A program made the position numbers and the translations under genes. Source: Aurantimonas aggregata (GTDB taxonomy: Bacteria; Pseudomonadota; Alphaproteobacteria; Rhizobiales; Rhizobiaceae). Taken from it: a DNA stretch of 64,000 bases. Location: the NCBI RefSeq assembly GCF_010500835.1, contig NZ_JAAAMJ010000001.1, positions 248,001 to 312,000 of the forward strand, given 5' to 3'. Position 1 is the stretch's first letter, and each line of letters opens with the position of its first letter. Below are positions 34,267 to 42,497 of this stretch, piece after piece. The notes beneath the pieces are model-generated. The model did not search any database and was not told where the DNA came from. It saw only the letters and a list, made by a program, of their open reading frames with translations.

Positions 34267-35274
34267 ATGCATCTATCACCCGTCCAGCCACGCTCCAGCG
34301 AGGTCGCTATCGCGGACCGTGATGGGGATCACGCGCTCGCGGCGCTGCAGCGGGCGGTCGAAGCCGGGCTGATCGGTCACCAGCCGCTCGTCGAACGCCT
34401 GATGATCGGCCTCCTCACCGGCGGTCATCTGTTGATCGAGGGCCCTCCCGGCCTCGCCAAGACCCGCGCCGTCAAGCGGCTGGCCGACGGGCTGGAATCC
34501 TCGTTCTCGCGCATCCAGTGCACGCCAGACCTGATGCCCGCCGATCTCACCGGCACCCAGGTGTTTCGGCCCGAGCGCGGCGTCTTCGAGTTCGTCGAAG
34601 GGCCGGTCTTCCACTCCCTCGTGCTGGTCGACGAGATCAACCGCGCGCCGCCGAAGGTGCAGTCGGCACTGCTCGAGGCGATGGCCGAAAATCAGGTGAC
34701 CGCCGGTGGCGTGACCTATCCCCTGCCCGAACCCTTCATGGTCGTCGCCACCCAGAATTCGATCGAGCACGAGGGCACCTTCCCCCTGCCCGAGGCGCAG
34801 CTCGACCGCTTCCTGATGCATGTGCTGGTGCACATGCCGGACGCCGCCTCCGAACTCTCGATCCTCGACCTCGTCGAGCGCGAGGCCAGCGGCGCGGCGC
34901 CGAGCATGCCGCACCCGGTCACCGCCGCCGCGATCGTCGCGGCGCGCCGCGCGGCGGCCAACGTCCATCTCGCCCCGGCGCTCAAAGACTATATCGTGCG
35001 CCTGGTGATGGCGACGCGCGAGGAGCAGCCGGCGCCGGAAATCCGCCGGGCTATCGAGCATCCGGTCTCGCCGCGCGGCACGCTCGCCCTCGCCGCCTCC
35101 GCCAAGGCCCGTGCCTTCCTCCATGGCCGTGATCACGCCGTCCCTGACGACGTTGCCGAGCTCGCGCCCGACATTCTCGCCCACCGGCTGGTGCCGACAT
35201 GGCGGGCGGCGGCAGACGGGGTGACGGCACGCAGTCTCGTCACAAGACTGCTCGACATCGTCCAGCCGCTCTGA
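34267..35274 (+). CDS. MoxR-family AAA+ ATPase
   Basis: A 335-residue MoxR ATPase that acts as a chaperone for VWA-domain partners. Walker A (EGPPGLAKTR), Walker B (LVLVDEINRAPPKVQ), sensor 1 (VVATQNSIEHEGT) and the C-terminal lid are present. The first 25 residues are not conserved; the domain proper starts near residue 20. It is the first gene of a seven-gene operon with DUF58, VWA and BatD-like genes, the standard MoxR/Bat arrangement linked to envelope stress tolerance and complex assembly. Its stop overlaps the DUF58 start (TGATG). Confidence 0.92.
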   Translation: MHLSPVQPRSSEVAIADRDGDHALAALQRAVEAGLIGHQPLVERLMIGLLTGGHLLIEGPPGLAKTRAVKRLADGLESSFSRIQCTPDLMPADLTGTQVFRPERGVFEFVEGPVFHSLVLVDEINRAPPKVQSALLEAMAENQVTAGGVTYPLPEPFMVVATQNSIEHEGTFPLPEAQLDRFLMHVLVHMPDAASELSILDLVEREASGAAPSMPHPVTAAAIVAARRAAANVHLAPALKDYIVRLVMATREEQPAPEIRRAIEHPVSPRGTLALAASAKARAFLHGRDHAVPDDVAELAPDILAHRLVPTWRAAADGVTARSLVTRLLDIVQPL

Positions 35275-36209
35275 TGAGCCGCATCCTGCCGCAGGCGGCG
35301 AACAGCGGCGCCGAGGTCGACGCGGACGATCTGTTCCGGCTGCGCCATCTCGTCCGCCACATCCCGGAGCGCGGGCTGGCGCCGACCGGCCGCCCGGGCG
35401 GCTTTGCCGGCAAGCGCCGCGGCAACGGGCTGGAGATCGTCGACGTCAGGCCGTTCTCGGAGGGCGACGACAGCCGCCACGTCGATGCCGCCACGACGGC
35501 GCGCACCGGCCGGACGCATGTGCGGACCTTTCGCGACGAGCGGGAGAAGACCGCGCTGCTGGTCGCCGACTTCCGACCCTCGATGCTATGGGGCACGCAA
35601 GGCCGGCTGCGGTCGGTGGCGGCGGCAACGGCCCTCGCCCTCGCCGGCTGGCGGGTGATCGAGGCCGGCGGGCGGGTCGGCATCTTCGCGATCGGCGCCG
35701 GCGCACCCCTCTACATCGCGCCGCAGGGCCGCGAACGGGGTATGGCCGCCGTCGCCGGCGGCCTGGCGCGAGCCCACGCGGAGGCGATCGAAGCCGCTGC
35801 TGCCGGACGCCGCACTGAACCCGCCCTTTCCACGGCCCTGGAGGCGACGGTGTCGCTCGTTCCCCGCGACGGCACGCTCTTTCTCGCCACCGGCCTCGAC
35901 GAGCCGGGCGCGGAGTTCGATGCACTGATGGCCGCACTTCGCCGGCGGGCCAGGCTGGTGGCGCTGCTCGTCCGCGACCGGTTCGAGACCGCTCCGCCGC
36001 GCGGCGCCTATCCTTATCTGTCGGGAGCCGGCTCGGCGCTCCGTTGGGCCTTCGTCACCGGCCGCGAGCGATCCGATCCCGATCCGCGGATCGCACGGCT
36101 CGAACATCTGGGCGCCGAGGTCCGGACGATCGATGCCGATGCCGATCCCGAAGCGATGGCGCAGTCACTGGTCGAACTGGCAAAGGGTGTCGATGCCGGC
36201 CGATCCTGA
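35274..36209 (+). CDS. DUF58 domain protein of the Bat operon
   Basis: A 311-residue protein with the DUF58 core (GRRGNGLEIVDVRPFSEG, DDSRHVDAATTARTG, HVRTFRDEREKTALLVAD), a von Willebrand A-like module without membrane anchor. DUF58 proteins are encoded beside MoxR and work with VWA proteins in an unresolved chaperone role. Its C-terminal part is cytoplasmic and has no second domain. Translation is coupled to the MoxR gene, and its stop overlaps the next start. Confidence 0.87.
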   Translation: MSRILPQAANSGAEVDADDLFRLRHLVRHIPERGLAPTGRPGGFAGKRRGNGLEIVDVRPFSEGDDSRHVDAATTARTGRTHVRTFRDEREKTALLVADFRPSMLWGTQGRLRSVAAATALALAGWRVIEAGGRVGIFAIGAGAPLYIAPQGRERGMAAVAGGLARAHAEAIEAAAAGRRTEPALSTALEATVSLVPRDGTLFLATGLDEPGAEFDALMAALRRRARLVALLVRDRFETAPPRGAYPYLSGAGSALRWAFVTGRERSDPDPRIARLEHLGAEVRTIDADADPEAMAQSLVELAKGVDAGRS

Positions 36210-36630
36210 CCTGCTCGCCCAATTGCGCCCGGTGCGCCTGCCGCCCGAACTGCAGGCCTTCGCGTGGCCGGACGTGTTTGCCGCCGTGGCGCTCGGCATT
36301 CTGGCGGCGCTGGTGCTCTTGGCCGTCCTGCGGCTTGCCACCCGCCGGCAGGAGACGCCGTTGGCGATTGCCCGGCGCAAACTGGCCGCGGCCAAAGACC
36401 TGCCGACCGATAAACGGCTGTTCCGCCAGGCCGTGCTGCTCGACCGCCTGTCGACGGGCAAGGAACAAGCAAGCCGCCGGCCCGCCAATACTGCCACTGC
36501 GCTGACACGGGCGAAGGCTGCGATAGGCGACGCGCTCTACCGGCCCGGCGGCGCCAACGATCCGGACGCAATCGACACCGCGATTCTCACCTTCGCCGGC
36601 TCCCTGCCCCGGTCGGGACGGGGCGCATGA
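36193..36630 (+). CDS. DUF4381-like single-span membrane protein of the Bat operon
   Basis: A 145-residue protein with one membrane helix near residues 20-40 (AALVLLAVLRLATRRQ) and a cytoplasmic helical tail. Its position between DUF58 and the first VWA gene is that of DUF4381 proteins in Bat operons, so a role in anchoring the complex is inferred. The family match is by context more than by strong motif. The start lies inside the end of the DUF58 gene, and the end overlaps the next start by four bases. Confidence 0.7.
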   Translation: MPADPDLLAQLRPVRLPPELQAFAWPDVFAAVALGILAALVLLAVLRLATRRQETPLAIARRKLAAAKDLPTDKRLFRQAVLLDRLSTGKEQASRRPANTATALTRAKAAIGDALYRPGGANDPDAIDTAILTFAGSLPRSGRGA

Positions 36631-37589
36631 GCATGTGGAGCTTTGCCTTTCCGTACGCCTTCCTGTCGTTGCCCTTGCCGCTGCTGGCGCTCCTGCTGCT
36701 GCCGCCACGCCGCGCCGCCACCGGGGCGCTGATCGTGCCGGCCTCGATCGCCGAGCGGCTCACCGCCGGATCGGCCGATGGCGTCAGGGTGCGTGCCCGA
36801 CGGCTGCTACCGGCACTGCTGTGGCTGGCCCTCGTCGTCGCCCTCGCGGGCCCGCAGCGTCTCGAGCCTGTCGCGGCGCTGCCGACCAGCGGCCGCGACA
36901 TCGTCCTGTCGATTGATCTCTCCGGCAGCATGGAGAAGGAGGATTTCGTCCTCGACGGCGCGCCGGTCTCACGCCTGGACGCCGTCAAGCGGGTCGCATC
37001 GAGCTTCGTGCGCAGCCGCGCCGGCGACCGCGTGGGCCTGGTGATCTTCGCCGAGACTGCCTATTTCGCCGCGCCGCTGACCTTCGACGTCGAATCAGTC
37101 GCCCGCGCCGTCGACGAGGCGGTGATCGGCATCTCCGGCCGCTCCACCGCCATCGCCGACGGCCTGGGCCTCGCGATGAAACGGCTGGAACGCTCCGATG
37201 CCGCCTCACGCGTGGTGATCCTCCTGTCCGACGGCGCCAACAATGCCGGGACCGTGCAGCCCGATGACGCCGGCGCGCTGGCCAGCCGGCTCGGCATCCG
37301 CGTCCACACCATCGCGCTCGGGCCGGAGGATCTGGAGACCGCGCCGCAATCCCGCGATGCGGTCGACACGGCAACGCTGCGTTCGATCGCCCAGGAGAGC
37401 GGCGGCGAGACGTTTCGCGTCCGCACCACCGCCGACCTCGAGGCGGTGACCGGCGCGATCGACGCGCTGGAGACCAGCGCCTTCGACCGCCCGGCGGCGC
37501 AGATCCATCGCGCCTACTGGATCTATCCCGGCATTCTGGCGCTGCTCCTGTCGCTGGGCCTGATCCTCGGCGGAAGGCGCATGGCATGA
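36627..37589 (+). CDS. VWA-domain membrane protein (BatA-like)
   Basis: A 320-residue inner-membrane protein with an N-terminal helix pair (residues 5-25 and 65-85), an intact MIDAS motif (IVLSIDLSGSMEKEDF), TAIADGLGLAMKRLE as the second metal segment and ILLSDGANNAGTV, and a C-terminal membrane helix (ILALLLSLGLILGGRRMA). This is the usual BatA topology. Metal-dependent binding to partner proteins, remodelled by MoxR, is the family model. It overlaps the next gene by four bases. Confidence 0.9.
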   Translation: MSMWSFAFPYAFLSLPLPLLALLLLPPRRAATGALIVPASIAERLTAGSADGVRVRARRLLPALLWLALVVALAGPQRLEPVAALPTSGRDIVLSIDLSGSMEKEDFVLDGAPVSRLDAVKRVASSFVRSRAGDRVGLVIFAETAYFAAPLTFDVESVARAVDEAVIGISGRSTAIADGLGLAMKRLERSDAASRVVILLSDGANNAGTVQPDDAGALASRLGIRVHTIALGPEDLETAPQSRDAVDTATLRSIAQESGGETFRVRTTADLEAVTGAIDALETSAFDRPAAQIHRAYWIYPGILALLLSLGLILGGRRMA

Positions 37590-38506
37590 GCGATGCCCTC
37601 GTGCTGCTCCGACCGTACTGGCTACTGGCATTGCCGTTGATCGCCCTCGTCGCGATGATCGTCGCGCGCCGGTCGCGGGGCCTCGCCGGCTGGGAGCGGG
37701 CCGTCGATCCGCGGCTGCTGGCGGCGATGCAGCGTCTCGGCAGTGTCGTGCCGGGCACCGCCCGGCGGACATGGCTGCCGATCCTGATCGCCGCGCCGAT
37801 CGTGCTGGGCCTTGCCGGGCCCGGCATGCGCGACGCCAACCCCCCGACGTTCCGCAATCTCGACGGCATCGTCCTCGCCATGGACGTATCCCGCTCGGTC
37901 GCCGAAGGCGGCGGGCTCGAAGATGCGAAGGCGGCGGCCCAGCTGGTGCTGCAGCGTGCCGGGGCGCGGCCGGTCATGCTCATCGTCTTTGCCGGCGACG
38001 CCTTCGTCGCGACGGCCTTCACCACCGATCCCGAGGCGCTCGGCTCGACCCTTGCGGTCCTCGACGCCGAGACCGTGCCCGCCACCGGCAGCCGCCCCGA
38101 TCGTGCGCTGGCGCTGGCCCGCCAGACGCTCGCCGACGCGAACATCCTCAACGGCGACGTCGTCCTCATAACCGACGGCGACGGCCTCGGGCCCGCCACC
38201 GTCGCGGAGACCGAGACGATGCGCGCGGCCGGGATGCATGTCTCGACGATCTTCGTCGAGCCGACAGAGCGCCCTGGCGACATGCCGGTGCCGGACCCGG
38301 CCGGGCTGCAGCGCATGGCAGAGGCCGGCGACGGTTTTTATGCAGCGGCGAACGAGCCTTGGAGCGTCGCCGAAGGCATCGGGCAACGCGCGGCGAGCCG
38401 GCTGGAATCCAGCGACTACGCTGTCCTGTTCGTGACCGATTACGGCCGCTATCTCCTCATCCTGGCGCTGTTCCCGGCGCTGGGACTGTTCCGAAGGACG
38501 AGCTGA
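37586..38506 (+). CDS. VWA-domain membrane protein (BatB-like)
   Basis: A 306-residue paralogue of the previous gene with the same topology. Its MIDAS reads IVLAMDVSRSVAEGGGLE, DxSxS-like but with Arg in place of Gly, and the following residues are an acidic loop. A membrane helix starts each end (WLLALPLIALVAMIVARR and LILALFPALGLFRRTS). It probably forms a hetero-oligomer with the BatA-like protein. The BatC-like gene starts after one base. Confidence 0.87.
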   Translation: MSDALVLLRPYWLLALPLIALVAMIVARRSRGLAGWERAVDPRLLAAMQRLGSVVPGTARRTWLPILIAAPIVLGLAGPGMRDANPPTFRNLDGIVLAMDVSRSVAEGGGLEDAKAAAQLVLQRAGARPVMLIVFAGDAFVATAFTTDPEALGSTLAVLDAETVPATGSRPDRALALARQTLADANILNGDVVLITDGDGLGPATVAETETMRAAGMHVSTIFVEPTERPGDMPVPDPAGLQRMAEAGDGFYAAANEPWSVAEGIGQRAASRLESSDYAVLFVTDYGRYLLILALFPALGLFRRTS

Positions 38507-38507
38507 G

Positions 38508-39146
38508 ATGCGGCGCCTCCTTCCCCTGGCGTTCGTCGCCGCCGCCATTCTGGCGGCCGTCATCGCTGGCCCGGCCGCCTTCGCCCGGCTGGCGCTGTCG
38601 GCGGGTGTGCCGGGCATCGCCGCGCGACTGGCGGATGATCCCGTGACACGGGGCGTCGCGCTGTTCGAGGCCGGCGACTACGCGGCGGCCGATGATGCGT
38701 TCCGCGAAGCCGGACGCGCCGCCACCTACAACCGCGCCATGTCGCTGGCGGCGCTCGGGCGTTACGACGAGTCCGTCGCCTATTTCGAAGCCGTGCTGTT
38801 CCTCGATGCCACCGACGCCGATGCACGGTTCAACCGAGATCTCGTCGCCCGCTTCGTCGACCCGGTGATCGGCGAAGCCAACACGATCGACGGCATCGCG
38901 GCGACGGCCGACGCGCCGGACGCCGACGCGGCCCAGCCCGATCAGGCGCCCCCCAGCACGCTCACGCTGGCGGAGCAGCGCTCGGTGGTGCGACCGCGCA
39001 CCGGCCAGGCGGTAGCGGCCAGCGAGGCATGGCTGACGACGCTTGCCGACGATCCCGGTCTCTATCTGAAGCTGCGGCTCAAGGCCGAGCAGCAGCGGCG
39101 CGAGGATCTCGGCATCGCCAACCCGCCGGAGGACACGGCATGGTAG
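38508..39146 (+). CDS. TPR-repeat protein (BatC-like)
   Basis: A 212-residue protein with an N-terminal membrane segment or signal anchor, followed by two TPR-like helical repeats (GVALFEAGDYAAADDAFREA and MSLAALGRYDESVAYFEA) and a disordered acidic tail. It matches the BatC component by position and repeat. The TPRs likely bridge the VWA proteins to the BatD-like protein. The last codons overlap the next gene (ATGGTAG). Confidence 0.82.
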   Translation: MRRLLPLAFVAAAILAAVIAGPAAFARLALSAGVPGIAARLADDPVTRGVALFEAGDYAAADDAFREAGRAATYNRAMSLAALGRYDESVAYFEAVLFLDATDADARFNRDLVARFVDPVIGEANTIDGIAATADAPDADAAQPDQAPPSTLTLAEQRSVVRPRTGQAVAASEAWLTTLADDPGLYLKLRLKAEQQRREDLGIANPPEDTAW

Positions 39147-40351
39147 CTCTCGCGCTGCGGATCCTGATCCTCGTCTTCGCCTTCACTATGCCGGCCGCCG
39201 CCGCGCCGGAGATCACCTCGCGCGACGCGCGGCTGACGGTGGAGATCGACCCCCTCCCGGCAACGCCCTTCGAGGGCGAGATGATCCTCATCACCGTGCG
39301 CGGTCTCTACGACGTCACCATCGGCCTCGAGCGGCTGGAACAGCCCGACCTTCGCAATTTCGGCTGGGTGCAGCTTGGCCGCGACAGCTGGACGACGCAG
39401 CGCATCGAGGGCCGCCAGCTGACCGTCTTCGAGCGGCGCATGGCGCTCTATCCGGAGGCCGCCGGCGCGCTGACGATCGCGCCCTTCATCCACCACCTGA
39501 CGCTGGTCGCCGGCAACAGCGAACGCTTCGTCCACGACGTCGTGTCGCCGCCGGTGACCGTCGCGGTCGAGCCGCGTCCGGCCGATGCCGGCGCCTGGTG
39601 GCTGCCTGCCCGCTCTCTGACCTACAGCGACGAATGGGATCGCGATCCGGCGATGCTTGGCAATGGCGAGACCGCGACGCGGACGGTGCGGATCGAGGCG
39701 ACCGGCCTTCCGGCCAACGCGCTTCCGCCGCCGCCGAAGATGCTGGCGCCGTGGCTGATCTCCTTCGTGGCGCCGGAACAGCGCAGCGTCGAGCTGACGG
39801 AAGACGGTCCTGTCTCGACGGTCGTGTGGCAATGGCGCATGCGCCCCGTTGGGTCGGAGCCGGGACGACTGGAGGCCTTTCACATCCCCTGGTTCGACAC
39901 GTCCACGCGGCAGATGCGCGATATCGTGCTCAATTCCCAACGCATCGCGTTCGCCGCGATGGCCGAGCCGCCAGCCGGCGGCATGGCTGGCTTCTTCACC
40001 GCCAACGCCGCGCTGCTGGCCGGCGCCGGCAGCTTCCTCGCAGTGCTGGCGCTGCTGCTGCCGGGCCGCCGACTGCGCAGCCGCGCCGAGTTGGCCGGGC
40101 TGGCCCGGCGCATCATGCCCGATCGCGATGCCCTGGCGCTCCGCCGCGCCGCGCGCCGCGGCGATATGCCGGCGACGCGGCTGGCGGCACGCGGCCTCGT
40201 CGCCCATTCGGCGGGCGCGCGCCTTGCCACGCGCCGAGAGGCCCTGTCCGCGCTCGACCGGCACCTCTACGGACGCTTCCCCACGACCGGCTTCGACCTG
40301 CAAGCCTTTGTCCGCACCATGCTTCGCGGCGGGCGGACCGCCGGCGACTGA
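39140..40351 (+). CDS. BatD-like membrane protein
   Basis: A 403-residue periplasmic-facing protein with a signal peptide (residues 1-20), Ig-like beta-rich modules (FEGEMILITVRGLYDVTI, VEPRPADAGAWWLPARSL), and a membrane helix near residue 290 (NAALLAGAGSFLAVLALLLP) before a cytoplasmic tail. It completes the MoxR/DUF58/Bat operon. Start chosen from the ATG overlapping the previous stop. The gene is convergent with the DedA gene with only one base between stops. Confidence 0.85.
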   Translation: MVALALRILILVFAFTMPAAAAPEITSRDARLTVEIDPLPATPFEGEMILITVRGLYDVTIGLERLEQPDLRNFGWVQLGRDSWTTQRIEGRQLTVFERRMALYPEAAGALTIAPFIHHLTLVAGNSERFVHDVVSPPVTVAVEPRPADAGAWWLPARSLTYSDEWDRDPAMLGNGETATRTVRIEATGLPANALPPPPKMLAPWLISFVAPEQRSVELTEDGPVSTVVWQWRMRPVGSEPGRLEAFHIPWFDTSTRQMRDIVLNSQRIAFAAMAEPPAGGMAGFFTANAALLAGAGSFLAVLALLLPGRRLRSRAELAGLARRIMPDRDALALRRAARRGDMPATRLAARGLVAHSAGARLATRREALSALDRHLYGRFPTTGFDLQAFVRTMLRGGRTAGD

Positions 40352-40352
40352 C

Positions 40353-40913
40353 CTAAGACGCGCGGCGGCGGCGCACGAAGCGGATCGCAAGTGCCACGAG
40401 GAGCACGACGACCGCCCCGCCGATCGCCCAATGCTCGATCGAGCCGACCTGACCCATGACCGCCTCGATCGACCGGCTGAACAGATAGCCGAGCGAGATG
40501 AAAGTGATGGCCCAGACGCAGGCAGCCACGGCGTTGACCGCGAGGAAACGCCACGCCGAGACGCTCGTGGTGCCGATGGCCACCGGGCTGACCGTCCGCA
40601 AGCCGTAGAGAAAGCGGAAGCCGAAGATGAAGCTGTTCGGGTAGCGTTCGAACGTCTGCAGGGCGCGCTTGAAGGCGGCCTTGTCGCGAATGCGCCGGAC
40701 GAATTCCGTATCGCGGTACCGGCGCCCCAGCGCGAAGAAGACCTGATCAGCGATAAACGACCCTGCCGTGGCCGCGATCACGGCGGGCCCGAACCCGAAC
40801 AGTTCGCGGTGGACCATCAGGCCGCCCAGGAGGACGATCGTTTCCCCCTCGACACCAGAGCCGACAAGGAGTGCAAGGAGCCCGTAACGGGCGATCAGAT
40901 CCGGCAGATCCAC
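40353..40913 (-). CDS. DedA-family membrane protein
   Basis: A 186-residue inner-membrane protein with the DedA/SNARE-associated layout: LIARYGLLALLVGSGVEGET, the conserved loop RRYRDTEFVRRIRDKAAFKR, and RFLYGLRTVSPVAIGTTSVS with the conserved Arg. Members act as lipid scramblases or flippases and affect envelope integrity. The typical Gly-Arg motif FxxRFxxxxR is intact. It is a single-gene unit with a 265-bp gap upstream. Confidence 0.86.
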   Translation of the reverse strand: MDLPDLIARYGLLALLVGSGVEGETIVLLGGLMVHRELFGFGPAVIAATAGSFIADQVFFALGRRYRDTEFVRRIRDKAAFKRALQTFERYPNSFIFGFRFLYGLRTVSPVAIGTTSVSAWRFLAVNAVAACVWAITFISLGYLFSRSIEAVMGQVGSIEHWAIGGAVVVLLVALAIRFVRRRRAS

Positions 40914-41178
40914 GGGAGCGGATGGTCCTCGGTTGGGAAGGCCGCGCCAAGATCGCCGCTTCGGTCACAGTGTTCCATCCGCCGGCCGGCCGGGCAACGG
41001 CAAATCTGGGATGGCGCATGATCCCGCACAGCCATGCAAACAATGCAGGACGCGACAAGTCCGTATAGAGCCGGTCACCGGAGACCGACGCCCCTCGCCC
41101 GAACCGTTCCGACACGGCGGGAATGCGTCTATCCTGAGCCGCGAACCGAGCGCCCAGCCAACCGGAGCAGATGCGACA

Positions 41179-42180
41179 ATGACAAACCGAGGCATCCATC
41201 ATGTCAGCGTCATCGCCGGGGCGGCCGCGCGCAATGTCGCGTTCTACACGGGGGTCCTCGGCCTGCGGCTGGTCAAGAAGACCGTCAACTTCGACGATTC
41301 CGGCGCCTACCACCTCTATTACGGCGACGAGACCGGCACGCCCGGCAGTATCATCACCTTCTTTCCGTGGGAGAATGTCGCGCCCGGCCGTCTCGGCATC
41401 GGCGAGACGCAGGAGACCGCCTTCCGCGTGCCGCAGGGCGCCATCGGCTACTGGACGCATCGCTTCATCGACAAGGGCGTCGCCCACGAGCGACTGGAGA
41501 AGCGCTTCGGCGAGACGGTCCTGCCCTTCCGCGACCCGGACGGCACGCGCCTCGCCCTCGTCGCGGTGCCCGGCATCGAGGCCGAGCCGGCTTATGTCGC
41601 GGGCGGGATCCCGGCCGAGAACGCGCTCCGCGGTCTGCACTCCGTCAGCCTCCTGCTGGAGGACGCGGGGCCGACCGGCGCCATCCTGACCGACGTGCTG
41701 GGCTTCAGGCAGAGCGCCAGCGAGGGTTTCCTGACCCGCTTCGACAGCGGCGCGCCGTTCGGCGGTATCGTCGACATCCGTGCCGTCGGCGATTTCCTCA
41801 AGCCGCGCCAGGGTGGCGGCTCGGTGCACCATGTCGCGTTCCGCGCCGCCGACGATGCGGAGGAAGCCGCGATGGTCGAGCGCCTCGCCGAGAACCACGG
41901 CGTCACCACCACGGAGCCGCTGGACCGCAACTATTTCCGCTCGGTGTATTTTCGCGAGCCGGGCCACGTGCTGTTCGAGATCGCCACGGACATCCCGGGC
42001 TTCACCGTCGACGAAACGATGGCCGAACTCGGCGGATCGCTGCAACTGCCCGCACAGTTCGAGCCGTTCCGCGAACGCATCGAGGCGGCCCTGCCCCCGA
42101 TCGACGGACGCCCGAACCAGTCAGATGCCGGCAGCGCCTTCGACGATCGCCCGGCAGACGAGGGCTCGTCGGCCGGCTAG
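41179..42180 (+). CDS. Glyoxalase-fold ring-cleaving dioxygenase-like protein (VOC)
   Basis: A 333-residue protein with two tandem VOC modules. The Fe ligands expected for PcpA/MhqO-type hydroquinone dioxygenases are in place: His in GIHHVSVIAG, His in VHHVAFRAAD, and Glu in HVLFEIATD. The first module has YHLYYGDETGTPGSIITFFP. The start is the ATG of MTNRGIH; the open frame upstream is spurious. It is probably involved in oxidation of a hydroquinone-like aromatic or in quinone stress. It is isolated from any obvious aromatic catabolic operon. Confidence 0.84.
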   Translation: MTNRGIHHVSVIAGAAARNVAFYTGVLGLRLVKKTVNFDDSGAYHLYYGDETGTPGSIITFFPWENVAPGRLGIGETQETAFRVPQGAIGYWTHRFIDKGVAHERLEKRFGETVLPFRDPDGTRLALVAVPGIEAEPAYVAGGIPAENALRGLHSVSLLLEDAGPTGAILTDVLGFRQSASEGFLTRFDSGAPFGGIVDIRAVGDFLKPRQGGGSVHHVAFRAADDAEEAAMVERLAENHGVTTTEPLDRNYFRSVYFREPGHVLFEIATDIPGFTVDETMAELGGSLQLPAQFEPFRERIEAALPPIDGRPNQSDAGSAFDDRPADEGSSAG

Positions 42181-42359
42181 TTGTTCCAGCGATCGAGCCG
42201 CGAGGCCCGCTTGGGCGGCAGCGTCGCCTGAATGATCTGCTGCTTGTGCCGCAGCTCCTCCGGATCCATGCCGAGTAGGTACGCGCTGGCGCGGAACGCC
42301 CTGAAGGCCTGGTAACGGTACTCGGCTGGCTTGAGGGTGCAGGGCTTCCTGTTCGGCAA
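42177..42359 (-). CDS. Small 60-aa hypothetical protein, possibly chimeric at its N-terminus
   Basis: This short frame reads RYQAFRAFRASAYLLGMDPE in its core and ends with KRASRLDRWNN, with codon bias similar to real genes. Its first ten codons lie opposite the EAL-domain remnant described separately, so the original start may have been lost. No family is recognised. It is convergent with the dioxygenase gene by four bases. Low confidence that it is expressed. Confidence 0.35.
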   Translation of the reverse strand: MPNRKPCTLKPAEYRYQAFRAFRASAYLLGMDPEELRHKQQIIQATLPPKRASRLDRWNN

Positions 42360-42420
42360 GCCGATGCGCTTCGACGATCTGTGCGACGTGCTGAGTCAGG
42401 GCTCGCCGAACCTTCCCCGC
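42337..42420 (+). pseudogene. Remnant of the 3' end of an EAL-domain (cyclic di-GMP phosphodiesterase) gene
   Basis: The plus-strand frame reads VQGFLFGKPMRFDDLC, which matches the last strand of EAL domains (consensus QGYLFGRP). It is followed by VLSQGSPNLPRALDLK. An in-frame stop lies just upstream (TGGTAACGG), so only this fragment remains and no EAL catalytic motif is present. It indicates that a larger gene was deleted or rearranged between the dioxygenase and autotransporter genes. Confidence 0.45.
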
Positions 42421-42455
42421 GCCCTGGACCTAAAAGTCGTAACGCCTGGCGAACC

Positions 42456-42485
42456 GGGATCCGCGACCAGCTGGCCGCGGATCCC
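42456..42485 (-). terminator. Putative intrinsic terminator after the autotransporter gene
   Basis: GGGATCCGCG and CGCGGATCCC form a perfect 10-bp stem around a 10-base loop, starting 13 bases past the autotransporter stop. On the minus strand the first run of T (TTTT at 42432-42435) is about 20 bases further on, so termination is likely but the U-tract is displaced. Confidence 0.5.
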
Positions 42486-42497
42486 GTCGCGTGTCGG

